DNA from: Candidatus Methylacidiphilales bacterium
GTDB taxonomy: Bacteria > Verrucomicrobiota > Verrucomicrobiia > Methylacidiphilales > JANWVL01
Assembly (NCBI GenBank): GCA_025056655.1
Contig: JANWVL010000073.1
Span: 1-35,354 of the forward strand
Direction of reading: 5' to 3'
Length of the DNA: 35,354 nucleotides
In this document: positions 7,881 through 19,300 of the stretch, in pieces
Layout of the letters: each line of letters opens with the position of its first letter
Numbering within the stretch: the first letter of the stretch is position 1
Translations under genes and position numbers: made by a program
Notes under the pieces: generated by a model
Databases searched by the model: none
What the model was told of the DNA's origin: nothing
Seen by the model: only the letters and a program-made list of their open reading frames with translations

Positions 7881-9460
7881 ACAACTCATGCACTGCCTTA
7901 TCGGGAATGGGCTACTTACTTTGGAGGAATAGCCAGTGAAACGCCAAACGCTATAGCAACCGATCAAGAAGGTAATATCTATGTGGTATGATCAACTTCC
8001 AGCCAAAATCAGATTGCAGGTGCTGGAGCGATAAAACAAAATTGGGAAACTGGAGACAGTATTATAGGGTTTATAGCCAAATTGAACCCGAATACAGGTC
8101 AGGTGGTATGGAGCACCTACTTTGGTGCAGAAAACACCATCCTCAGCGGTGTCTCGGTCTATGGTGATGACCTATTCGTGTCAGGAATCTTTTCGAACAG
8201 TTCAAATTCTTCAACATCGTTTCAAAGATTTGTAACTACTGGGGTCCACAAATCACAACCTTATTCAACCAATCCACAAAATCCGCTCGCAGATCGTGAC
8301 GATGCGTTTTTAGCGAAAATAAATTCAAATTCCGGGTCCATCATCTGGTCTACACGTTTCGGAGGCATCAATTTTTCCACACCAAATAACCTGTCCGAAT
8401 ATGATGCAGCGCGAGGAAACTTGACAAACGATTTAACTGTCGACGTCCACGGCAATCCTATTATCACAGGAACAACAAATTCAAGAGAAATTGGAACGAC
8501 CCCTGGGGCATACATAGATAAATTATCAACAAATAACACAATTAATCAAACTTATGTTGCAAAATTTAATAATTCCGACGGAAAGTTGTAGTGGGCGACA
8601 TATGTTCCTGGAAGTGCCCACTACAATTCGATTACAAGCGATCGCCTTGGTGATATCTACATTGGAGGAACCTTAAACCCAACATCGAGTGACATTTTTT
8701 ACCAGACATTAGCAACTCCAGGAACAGAACTAGATAGCTTCCAAAAATTATCCTCGGGCGGCTCACAAGCAGACAGGGGATATATTCTAAAACTATCTGG
8801 ATTTTTCGGAAATAGAATTTGGGGAACTTATTTCCCTGGAGTAGTGCGTGACATAAAGACAGATGATCAAAATAACATATACATCGTTGGACAAACCGCT
8901 TGTGGCGACCCGATCTGTAATAAAGCTATCCCATTTGCCACACCAGACGTAGAACAAACCAAGTTTGGCGGATACTTTGACGCTTTTTATTGCGAAGTAT
9001 TCCGGATCAACCGGAACCAAAGTTTGGGCTACTTATTTCGGTGTCGGTAACGCAGAAACATTTACAAGTCTGGATATCGACAATGAACTATATGTGTATG
9101 TAACAGGAAGTTACACCAAAAGCTCATCTACCATAAACGATTCGGTCTTGATCTCACCGGGTGCCTTTATCAGCCATACTAATTTCTCAAATATCTCTTC
9201 GTCCATGTTAGCGAAGTTTGATGGTTTCACTGGCAAGCGCGTTTGGAGCACATTGATATGGGGGGTTCCTGATTTAGAGGTAACTTCGAGTTTTGTGCCC
9301 CGCACTCAATCTAGAAGACCTATTGCTCTGGCAAATGATGGCTCCATATACGTTGCTACTGTCATGACTAACCACAACTCAAATGCGGTCACACCAAATA
9401 CCCACAAAACCTTATTAGAAAGCGATGAGGTTCTTTTGACTAAATTTTCGGAATATCTCT
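7881..9460 (+). repeat. N-terminal SBBP propeller: seven degenerate blade repeats, broken by stops and frameshift
   Basis: Seven blade signatures of the form W-(A/S/G)-T-Y-F can be followed near 7906 (EWATYFGG), 8106 (VWSTYFGA), 8340 (IWSTRFGG), 8589 (stop then WATYVPG), 8818 (IWGTYFPG), 9022 (VWATYFGVG) and 9241 (VWSTLIWG). Most are followed by a D-x-x-G/N-x-I-Y-V-x-G strand. All three disrupting lesions of the giant gene lie here. The DNA is markedly less C-rich than the C-terminal propeller. Confidence 0.7.
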
Positions 9461-9479
9461 TAGACGCATCTCAAGCACC

Positions 9480-12400
9480 ACAATGCGCTACTGTTGGCAG
9501 CACTGCAAATTACGCCCTCCGCACGCAAACAATACCAATTTGTTCGCCAGTTTTGCTCAACGTCGAGAACTTACCAGAGGGATTAAATTTTAATTCAAGC
9601 AATAACACGGTTACCGGCACTTACTCCAAGGCAGGCATTTACGAAGTTATAGTCAGAGCACAGAATGGTTGTGGCAAAACAATCACCCGCAAATTCACTA
9701 CTCGTGTGGGCTCGGGTAGTTTGACACTGCCAACTACTCTACCTAACGCTAGTGGCATAGCAAATATGCCGCTTAATTACACTATTTCCGGAGCAAATAC
9801 AAATGATGCTTATCAGCCAATCACTTTCACTGCTACTGGATTACCTCAAGGTTTAAGAATTTCTCCTACAGGTGAAATCAGCGGCACTCCAACGCAGCAG
9901 GGTAACTTCACTGCTACTATCACTGCAAGAGATCAATGCAATAACACGGTCACCCGCACTCTTAACATCAACATTACAGGCTTCGTTCCATGCGAACCTA
10001 GTAACTTAGCTCCAAAGGCAACCGGATCCTGTCTATCCATAGATCTAGACTGGTCTCCTACAGCCACATGTCAAAGTAACGACTACCTCGCAATCCAATA
10101 CAAAAGAGCTAACGATATCAGTTGGATAGATGTTCCTACTCACCTACGCCCTCTTATTACAGATAAAAAGTTCACCCTAGATAACCTATCTAATACATCA
10201 TACTACATCAGACTTGCTACTGTCAAAGGAAGTCAAAACGGCACTGTGAGTCAATATTACAATATCTCCGGAAATATGAATGGCGTGGGAGTCTCTCTCC
10301 TCCCAATAGAAGTCAAATGCCCACAAATCACTTTTCAAAACGGTATTTACCCAAGCCCGCAAATAATTTACGGCTACGTAGGATCACAAATCACGCCTTT
10401 CAAAGCAAATCCCTATAACGTCCACCCCAAATGCATACCAGTCACTTTTAGCACTACCTCCAGTCTACCTAGCGGCTTAAATCTTAATCCACAGACCGGC
10501 GAAATCACCGGTATACCAACCACCGTAGGTTTCTTCAGCATATCAAACATTACAGCCAAAGATAGTTGCGGTAGTCAAATCACAAGCATACCCATCAAGG
10601 TTAACATTCTTCCCGCAAACGCTCGCCCACAACTCGATCCTTACCCTCAACCCACAGTGATCGTTACGCAAAACGCCTTCAACGCCACCAACATACCTGC
10701 ACCTAGAACCACAATCTACGATACGTGTAAATCAAATATAAAATGGACTGCCACAGGTTTACCCCCAGGCCTAACAATAAACCCCCAGAACGGCCAAATA
10801 ACAGGTGCAGCTACGACTCTGGGCGATTACCCCGTTACAGTAACTGTCACAGACGGTTGCGGCGCAAGTGCAACCCAAAACCTTCTCATACAAGTCTTCC
10901 CACCATGCACAGCACCCAATCTTAACTTCACAGCCACAAGCACAGGCTGCAACTCCATCAAAATTAACTGGAAACCCCTCCCCACCTGCAACCAAAACAC
11001 CACTATAACTATAGCTCATCGCCCATCAGATAACACAAACCCCATCGGCTGGTCTCATGTCCCAGAAAATACGCTTCCAAAAGTGTCCGCAGGCACTTTC
11101 ACCCTCACAGGAACCGAAGCCAATAAACCTAACGACCTCTCCATAACCATCAAAGATGGACTCACGGGAAACTTCACCCATACCACTATACCGAACATAC
11201 CCCCTATCCCTTGCCCGCCACCCGTCATTCCGAAGCTACTTTACGGCAATGACCCTATCAACATCACCCATAACACCCACACGACCCTTACCCCGAGCAA
11301 CATACAAGTCACCTCTGACTGTGAGCCTGTCACCTGGGAAATCTCCAACCCACCCCCTGGCCTCACTATAATCAGCTCAAACGGAACCATCACGGGAAAC
11401 GCCACCCAAGTTGCCAACTACACTAGCAAAATCACTATCAAAGATAAGTGTGGCAACACCACATCAACCGACGTGAGAATCTCTGTCTCCTATCCCCCAC
11501 TGGAAATCCCAAACATACCTTCATCACTCCCATATGCTGTTATAGGAGAACCATACCAGGGTTACACACCCCCCACCGCGGTTCCCAAAAGTTCTTCATG
11601 TTCCCAAATAACTTGGTCTGCCACTGGACTCCCTGCAGGTATGACAATCAATCCTCAGTCGGGGCATATCAGTGGAACACCTCTACCCTCAAATTCAATC
11701 GGCTTCAAAAATGTAAAAATATGCATTCAAAATAACTGCAACCAATCCTCTTGCACAGACACGCAAATTATCATCATCCCACAAATCACACCCCCTGTCG
11801 CTCCTCAAATCCCCTCTGAACTTCCATCGGGATTTGTCTCTGTCCCATATGTTGGTTACACACCACCCGCTCCACAGGTCAACGAATACTGCCAGCCTGT
11901 AACCTGGAATATCATCGGCTTACCTCCATCACTATCATATGATATAAACACTGGCAAGATATTAGGAACCCCATCCTCGGCTACCAGTGGGGCTGTCTCG
12001 GTCACCTTCTGCATCACCGATGCCTGCAACCAGACCGTGTGCTCTCCCGGATCATCACTGACCATCCTCCAACCACCCGGACCGAAAGCCCCCTCCCTCC
12101 CCGAATACCTACCACCTGGTATCGCCGGATTCGATTATGCCGGATTCACCCCATCCTCAGCAGAATTGGGGCATCAGAACTGTAGCCCAATCACATGGGA
12201 TATCACCGGTCTTCCAGAAGGACTCAATTTTAACCCCCAAACCAGCAGAATCTCAGGCAAACCCACAGCGCCCACCTCTGGTGCCCGCACCTTAAGATTT
12301 TGCATCACCGATAAATGTGGCAACACCGCATGTAGTGATACAAAAATTATCATCGACCCGACCCCCGTTCTCACGCCCCCGAACATCCCCTCCGTGCTAC

Positions 12401-13630
12401 CATCGGGCGACGTCGGTTCCCATTACCGCTATACACCTCCGCCTCTCAATTCCCACCCGAACTGCAGCCCTGTCTATTGGAACGTCTTCGGCCTTCCACC
12501 TGGCCTACAGTTTGACCAATTCACAGGTGTCATCTCAGGCATTCCATCGACTGCCACATCCACTCCAGCCACAATCATGATTTGCGCCTGGGATCAATGC
12601 AATAACAACGAATGCACCTCCACCACCCTCTCCATCCACTCAACACCTCCACCCATACTACCCTCCATTCCACCAACGTTACCCGAAGCCCAAGCTGGCC
12701 GCCCCTATTCCGGTTACACCTTCCAACAAGCCGTCACTCATCCTAACTGTTCCGCCTCGTCATGGTCTGTAATTGGCTTACCTCAAGGCTTAAACTTCAA
12801 CCCCAACACTCGCACAATCTCAGGCACCCCACTCCGGCCAACTACTACCCCGGCCACAATAAACATCTGCGTCACCGATTCCTGTAACCAAACCACCTGT
12901 GAAACCACATCCATAACAGTCAACCCAGACCCCGACTCTAATACCACAAACTCGATTACAACATTCACATCAACCAACAACTACACCTCACCACCCAGCC
13001 AGCAAAATACCAACCCCTCTCCCTCCACATCGACCACACCTATCGCATCGCCCTCCACTCCATCCCACCCTCCCACCTCATCTGGCCCGACGCCCCCCAC
13101 CATTCCCATACTCCCTAAATCCCTACCCTCAGGCAACGTCGGCGCCAAATACATCGGATTCACACCTCCACCAGTCACCTACGACCCATCATGCCAGCCT
13201 CTCACATGGAACATCTCAGGACTACCTAAAGGCCTAAATTTTGACCCCACCACTGGCACCATATTCGGCACCCCCCAAATACCCACATCAGGCCCAAAAC
13301 AACTCATTTACACCGTTTATGACGGATGCGGTCACTCCATATCCGCAATTACCCAGATAACCATAAACAATCCCACAGACTCCCCACAAACCACCCCGCT
13401 ACCCAACAACCAACTACAAGCCATGGCCAACGAGCCAATAACACACCAATTTACCGCCACAAACTCACCAAGCCAATTTTTCGCCCTTGGAACATTACCA
13501 GGAACGATCAACATCAGCCCTAGCGGACTACTCACAGGTCAAATCCCCACTCCAGGCTCCTACCCCATCAGCATACAGGCCACAAACGGCACCCCTAGCC
13601 CCATCTACACCTTCACCATCGTCGTCTCAG
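9480..13630 (+). repeat. Array of about twelve He_PIG-type Ig units with two Fn3-like inserts
   Basis: Units share the motif G-L-P-x-G-L-x-(I/F)-(N/S)-x-x-(T/S)-G-x-(I/V)-(S/T)-G-x-P, seen around 9560, 9840, 10450, 10750, 11340, 11620, 11910, 12200, 12480, 12760, 13210 and 13480. From about 11490 to 13380 six units with a G-Y/F-T-P-P style opening recur; the first five form a regular tandem run of about 285-290 bp each. Most of these units carry four cysteines in a fixed pattern (C-x-P-(I/V)-T-W, then C-I-T-D-x-C-N-x-T-x-C), which suggests disulfides in an exported stalk. Fn3-like segments lie near 9990-10300 and 10900-11220. Confidence 0.75.
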
Positions 13631-13980
13631 CGCCTCAACCTCAGACTCAGCCCTCAATACCATCACCGTCACAAAACACCCCACCACCCACACCCCCTGC
13701 CGCCACCACCCCTCCTCAGCCTCCCTCCTCTCAGACACCGCCACCGCCTTCTGATCCTGTCACGACTACATTGCCTACCTCCGCCCCATCAACCATATCC
13801 ACTCATACCCTACACAATTCCACCCCCTCTACCACTCCAACTTCTACCCCACCCACGCCTCCCAAAACACTCAATCAAAGCCCCTCCACCCCTAGTCTCA
13901 CCCAGACCGCCAGCCCACCTCAAACCAACTCCCAACCCACCCCCTCCACACCCTCCCCATCAACCAATACCACCGACTCA
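13627..13980 (+). repeat. Pro/Thr/Ser-rich low-complexity linker
   Basis: About 118 codons are almost only Pro, Thr, Ser, Gln and Asn, between the last Ig unit and the C-terminal propeller. A shorter linker of the same kind lies at about 12925-13095. Such segments act as extended, often glycosylated spacers in surface proteins. Confidence 0.75.
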
Positions 13981-13989
13981 ACCATCCAC

Positions 13990-15342
13990 CTCTGCTGGGC
14001 CACCTACTACGGCGGCAACGAAAAAGACACCATCACCTCCGTCACCACCGACTCAAACGGCAACCTCTACATCACAGGAACCACCAACTCACCCACAAAC
14101 ATCGCCACTAGCGGCACACACAAAAATACCTACAGCGGAGCAGACCACGATGCCTTCGTCGCAAAATTTGACAACAAAGGAAAACGCCTATGGGCAACAT
14201 ACATCGGCGGTGCCGGCGATGACCAAGGCCTAAGCATCACTCACAACCCACAAGGAGACATCTACGTCTCCGGCTCCACCACCTCCAATGAAATTGCCCT
14301 CAACGGCTTTAACAACACCTACGGCGGCAACGGCGTCAATGACGCATTCCTAGCAAGACTTGACGAAAACCAAGGAAAACTCATCTGGCTAACCTACTAC
14401 GGCGGCCCGCAACGCGACGACGCAACAGCCGTCTCAACCGACCCCACTGGCCACATCCTCCTCACCGGCCGCACCCACTCCAACACCGGCATCTCCTCAC
14501 CCGGTGCCCTTCAAACCAACAAAAACAAAACCACCGACGCATTCATAGCCAAATTCACATCACAAGGTGCCCGCCTCTGGGGCACATACTTCGGTGGCGA
14601 ATCTACCGATATCGCCCACAGCATAGCAGCAGACTCAAAAGGAAACATCATCATCGTCGGCGAAACCACAACCCAAAACAACCTCATGCCCTCAGGATAC
14701 CAAAATACCTTCGGCGGCGGCATATACGACGGCTTCATCCTTTCCATCAACCCCGAGGGCAACTCCATCAACTGGCGCACCTACATCGGCGGCCCAGGAA
14801 ACGACTGGCTCCACACCGTCACCATTGATTCGGCAGACTCCGTCATCGTCGCTGGACGCACCTCCTCCAAGTCCGCCATCACTAAATCCGCCTCCCAAAA
14901 CACATACGGAGGGGGCGCCTTCGATGCAATCATCGCCAAATTCGACTCAAAAGGAAACCTCACATGGTCAACCTATTACGGCGGTAAAGGTAACGACATC
15001 GCATTCGGTATAACCACAGACACCTCCGACAACCTCTACATTGCCGGACAAACCACATCCCGCGACAACATCGCCCAAAACGGCGTCCGCAACAGAAAAT
15101 CAGGCAAGATAGATGCATTCCTAGTCAAACTCTCTCCATCCGGCTCACGCCTATGGGGCACATACTACGGTCGACTACAAGACGATCAAGGCTTCGCTGT
15201 CGCCACAGACCCCCTAGGCAACATCTATCTCGTCGGACAAACTCAATCCACAGGCACAGAAACAACTTCACCTCACCAAGCCACATACGCAGCCGGAGAA
15301 GCTGACGGGTTCATCGCATGCTACAACACAAATTGCAACTAA
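13990..15342 (+). repeat. C-terminal SBBP propeller: seven intact blade repeats
   Basis: Seven consecutive repeats of about 60-65 residues start with C/L/I/N/T-W-x-T-Y-(Y/F/I)-G: CWATYYGGNEKD, LWATYIGGAGDD, IWLTYYGGPQRD, LWGTYFGGESTD, NWRTYIGGPGND, TWSTYYGGKGND and LWGTYYGRLQDD. Each continues with a D-x-x-G-N-(L/I)-Y-(I/V)-x-G strand and a D-A-F-(I/V)-(A/V)-K strand. Seven repeats match one closed seven-bladed propeller. The frame ends GFIACYNTNCN with no recognisable sorting or anchoring signal. Confidence 0.85.
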
Positions 15343-15526
15343 ACTCAGCTCACCTCCTCCCACCTCCGCCCAACCAAATCTCAAATACTACTACTCTAAA
15401 AACAAGAATCCACACCACCTTAACCCATACTCAATTATTAGAAAAACTTATCATCCACTCGCCACACCCTTATTTTTTCTAAAACCACAAATTATCCATT
15501 GCAAAAAAAAATTATCACGCATAAAA

Positions 15527-15591
15527 ATCCATCGTCCCAACGGACACACCCATATGCTGCCCCTCATCAAGCAAAGGGAAAGACGATGGAT
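15527..15591. promoter_or_regulatory. Long-armed inverted repeat upstream of the act-cco operon
   Basis: ATCCATCGTC (15527-15536) and GACGATGGAT (15582-15591) form a perfect 10-bp inverted repeat around a 45-base interior. The interior itself contains CCC/GGG pairs around CTCATCAAGCAAA. It could be the base stem of a leader RNA structure or two half-sites of an operator. It lies 66-131 bases before the actA start and overlaps the weak -10. Confidence 0.45.
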
Positions 15592-15624
15592 CCCATCACC
15601 ATACCACCCATTCCACTTCCCCTA

Positions 15625-15637
15625 AGGAATATTTCCT
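15625..15637. promoter_or_regulatory. Short dyad before actA
   Basis: AGGAA-TAT-TTCCT is an interrupted palindrome 20-33 bases upstream of the actA ATG. It is a possible operator half or small hairpin. It is too far from the ATG to be the ribosome binding site. Confidence 0.3.
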
Positions 15638-15657
15638 AAATTTCAACTCACCCCACC

Positions 15658-16311
15658 ATGGCCAACCTCTTCCCCCCAAGCATCAACTGGCTGCCCATAA
15701 AAATTCTCATCTGCCTCAGCCTCACACTCGCAGCCGCCGTAGCCGGCGTCACATACTACTTCACGCCCAAATACACCCGCGTCGGCTACATGCCCACCCA
15801 ACCCATCGCCTTCTCCCACGCCCTCCACGTAAACCAACTCGGCATGGACTGCCGCTACTGCCACAGCCACGTCGAAATCTCAGGCCACTCCAACGTCCCC
15901 ACCACACAAACCTGCATGAACTGTCACAGCCAAATCAAAAAAGATAGCCCCAAGCTCGCCGTCCTCCGCGAAAGCTGGGAAACCGGCAAACCCATCCCCT
16001 GGATCAAAATCCACCAAGCCCCCGACTACGTCTACTTCAACCACGCCGCCCACGTCACCCGTGGCGTCAGCTGCGTCAGCTGCCACGGCAACGTCAACCA
16101 CATGGAAGTCGTCTGGCACCACCAACCCATGAGCATGGGCTGGTGCCTCGAATGCCACCGCAACCCCGAATTCCACCTCCGCCCAGCCTCAGAAGTAACC
16201 AACCTCGACTGGACCCCACCCGTCGGCACCACCCAACGCGAAATCGGACTCCAAATCCAAAAAGCCGCCAACATCCAACCCCCACTAAACTGCTCCGGCT
16301 GCCACCGCTAG
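15658..16311 (+). CDS. actA: Alternative complex III pentaheme cytochrome c subunit ActA
   Basis: ActA is the multiheme c-type cytochrome of alternative complex III, the quinol:electron-acceptor oxidoreductase that replaces the bc1 complex. The 217-residue protein has one N-terminal membrane anchor (about residues 13-35) and exactly five CxxCH sites: C65-H69, C86-H90, C139-H143, C163-H167 and C212-H216. The count and spacing, and the following actB-F order, fix the identity. The haem domain is expected on the periplasmic side, passing electrons toward the mono-haem subunits. It is the first gene of an 11-gene operon; actB starts 11 bases after its TAG. Confidence 0.95.
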   Translation: MANLFPPSINWLPIKILICLSLTLAAAVAGVTYYFTPKYTRVGYMPTQPIAFSHALHVNQLGMDCRYCHSHVEISGHSNVPTTQTCMNCHSQIKKDSPKLAVLRESWETGKPIPWIKIHQAPDYVYFNHAAHVTRGVSCVSCHGNVNHMEVVWHHQPMSMGWCLECHRNPEFHLRPASEVTNLDWTPPVGTTQREIGLQIQKAANIQPPLNCSGCHR

Positions 16312-16322
16312 TCATTCTCTCC

Positions 16323-19300
16323 ATGAAACGAATCACCACACATCCTTCCCTACCACAAAACCTCAACGGCCGAAAATACTGGCGTAGCCTCGACGAACTC
16401 GCCGACACCCCCGAATTCCGATCCTGGCTCCAAAAAGAATTCCCCGAAGGCGCCTCATACCTCGACGCCGATGGAGTGACCCGCCGCCACTTCCTCCAAC
16501 TCATGGGCGCCTCCCTCGCCCTAGCCGGATTCGGCCTCACCTCATGCCGCCGCCCCGAGTCCTACATCGTCCCCTACACCCGTAGCCCCGAATACATCAT
16601 CCCAGGCAAACCCATCACCTACGCCACTGCCATCCCACGCCGAAAAGGCGCCCACCCCATCGTCGTCACCTCCCACGAAGGCCGCCCCACCAAAATCGAA
16701 GCCAACACCCTCCTCAAAAACTACAAAGGCACCGACGCCATCACCCAATTCTCCATCCTCGACCTCTACGACCCCGACCGCTCCCGCACCTACATCCACA
16801 ACCAAAAAATCACAGACCAAAACTCCTTCCTCGAAATCCTAAAACAAATCTCCGCACAATACACCCCCACAAAAGGCCAAGGCCTCGCCCTCCTCATCGA
16901 ACCAACCGTCTCCCCCACCACCCAACGCCTCCTCCGACAATTCCAATCCCAATTCCCCCAAGCCATCCTTGCCACCCACGACCCCCTCGCCCCCACAGAA
17001 CCCCTAGCCGCCGCCGAAGTCGCCTTCGGCAGCAAAATCCAAATCACCCCCATCTGGGAAAAAGCCGATATCATCCTCACCGTAGAATGCGACTTCCTAC
17101 AAGGCGACGAACTCAGCATCCCCGCCATCAACGGCTTCACCCGACGACGCCGCCAAGACCTCCCCACCCCCCACATGAACCGCCTCTACGCCGTCGAAAG
17201 CCGATTCACCATCACCGGAGGAGCTGCAGACCACCGCCTACGCCTCCGCGCAAGCCAAATGGGAGCCTTCCTCCTCGACCTCGCCCACGAACTCCACTCC
17301 CTCGGAGCCACCTCCCTCAAGCCCCTCATACAAAACCTCACCCGCAGCCTCTCCATCCGCACCAAACACCACACATGGGTCAAAGAACTCGCCCTCGACC
17401 TCTGGCAACACCGCACCCGCTCCGCCATCCTCACCGGCAGCCTACTCCCCGCCCACTGCCACCTCCTCGCCTACGGCATCAACGCCGCCCTAAACAACTT
17501 CGGCCAATCCATCCACCTCCACCCAGTCCCCTACCTCCTAGCCGCACCCCTCACCACCCTCGCCCAAGCCATCCACACCGGCTCAATCCACACCCTCATC
17601 ATCATCGGCACCAACCCAGCCTACACCGCACCCGCCGACCTCCACTGGCCTGAGCTCCAAAAAAACATCCCCCAAGTCATCCACATTGGCACCCATTACG
17701 ACGAGACAGCCGCCCTCTCCCACACCCACGCCCCCCTCACCCACTACCTCGAAACCTGGGGCGACCAACGAGCCTCCGACGGCACCTACCTCTCCCAACA
17801 ACCCCTCACCCTCCCCCTCTTCAACGCCATCTCAGAAAACCAAACCCTCGCCGCCCTCCTCGGCCTCCCCCACACACAAGGCCCCGAGCACATCCAAGAC
17901 ACCTTCAAAGAAATAACCAACACACAAAAATTCGACACCGACTGGAAACGCTTCGTCCGAGACGGATTCGCACAAAACACCGCATACACCCCACTCAACC
18001 TCCCCTTCAACACCACATCCGCCGCCGCCTTCCTACAACACAACCCCCCACCCGTCGCCGCAGCCGACGAATTCGAAATCGCCTTCTTCCGCTGCACCAA
18101 ACTCGACGACGGCCGCTACGCCAACAACGGCTGGGCACAAGAACTCCCCGACGCCGAAACCAAACTCACCTGGGACAACGCCGCCCTCATCTCCCCCGCC
18201 ACCGCCCGCCGCCTCGCCACCGATCGCCCCATCAAAAACGGCGACATCATCCGCCTCGACCTCGAAGACCGCTCCATCGAAATCCCCCTCTACATCGCCC
18301 CAGGCCACGCCGACGACTGCATCTCCCTCACCCTCGGCTATGGCCGCACCACCCAAGCCGGCCACGTCGCCGCAGGCGTCGGCACCAACGTCTACCCCCT
18401 CCGCACCACCACCAACCCCTACTTCGCCCTCGGCGTCCGCATCACCCTCACCGGCAAACACTACGAACTCGGCCAAACCCAAACCCACTACAACATGGAA
18501 GGCCGCGCCCTCGTCCGCGAAGCCACCCTCGCCGAATACCAAGCCGACCCCCACTTCGTCGACCACCTCGGCCTCGACCACGAAATGCCCACCCTCAACC
18601 AACCCGGCGACAAAGACTTCCCACGCTACCCATCCATCTACCCCCACCCCTACACCACAGACGACCCCCACACCGGCAACATCAACAAAGCCCCCCACCA
18701 ATGGGGCATGATCATCGACCTCTCCGCCTGCACCGGCTGCAACGCCTGCGTCATCGCCTGCCAAGCCGAAAACAACATCCCCATCGTCGGCAAAGAACAA
18801 ATCAACAAAGGCCGCGAAATGCACTGGATCCGCATCGACCGCTACTACGGCTCCACCGAATACTACCACCAAGACCTCGGCCAAGCCCCCGACGACCCCA
18901 CCATGCTCACCCAACCCATCCTCTGCATGCACTGCGAAAACGCCCCCTGCGAAACCGTCTGCCCCGTCAACGCCACCGTCCACAACGACGAAGGCCTCAA
19001 CGTCATGGCCTACAACCGCTGCATCGGCACCCGCTACTGCGCCAACAACTGCCCCTACAAAGTCCGCCGCTTCAACTACTTCGACTTCAACAAACGCAAC
19101 GTCATCGCACGCAAAAAAATCGGCCCCATCGAATTCTCCAACCTCTACGCCGGCCCACTCGGCACCATCAACGACGACGCCCTCATCGCCATGCAGAAAA
19201 ACCCCAACGTCACCGTCCGCATGCGCGGCGTCATGGAAAAATGCACCTTCTGCACCCAACGCATCGAAGAAGCCCGCATCCAAGCCAAAATCAAAGCCGG

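Larger units (their letters stand above)
7821..15342 (+). pseudogene. Giant secreted SBBP-propeller / Ig-like repeat protein, 5' part disrupted
   Basis: From ATG 7821 the frame encodes a signal peptide (MKISIKLSLVFGAISAIVI, then TTTHA) followed by SBBP beta-propeller blades. The frame is broken by TGA at 7989-7991 (in IYVV-stop-STSS, where sister blades have Gly), by TAG at 8589-8591 (in GKL-stop-WATY), and by one extra T in the T-run 8984-8988, after which reading continues one frame over to TAA at 15342. Reconstructed, the protein would be about 2,500 residues: signal peptide, seven blades, about 12 He_PIG-like Ig units with two Fn3-like inserts, Pro/Thr/Ser linkers, and seven more blades. 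Homologous architectures are extracellular and adhesin-like. The open 3' part (about 8965-15342) lacks a signal peptide and a convincing start. Assembly errors, a recent knock-out or recoding could each explain the breaks. Confidence 0.75.
15343..15657. other. Intergenic leader of the respiratory operon
   Basis: This 315-bp non-coding stretch precedes actA. It holds a weak promoter-like pair, TTGCAA (15499-15504) and TAAAAA (15522-15527) with 17 bases between, the 10-bp inverted repeat at 15527-15591 and a short dyad at 15625-15637. No tRNA or reading frame of interest is seen. Confidence 0.5.

Noticed and set aside
7989-7991. TGA as a selenocysteine or reassigned codon
   Set aside because: No selenoprotein context fits an SBBP blade, sister blades have Gly here, no SECIS-like hairpin is evident, and TGA ends upp, argH and the HAD gene normally.
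16143-16322. 5' extension of actB
   Set aside because: It overlaps actA out of frame and is Pro/Arg-rich shadow sequence; the ATG at 16323 gives the normal ActB N-terminus.
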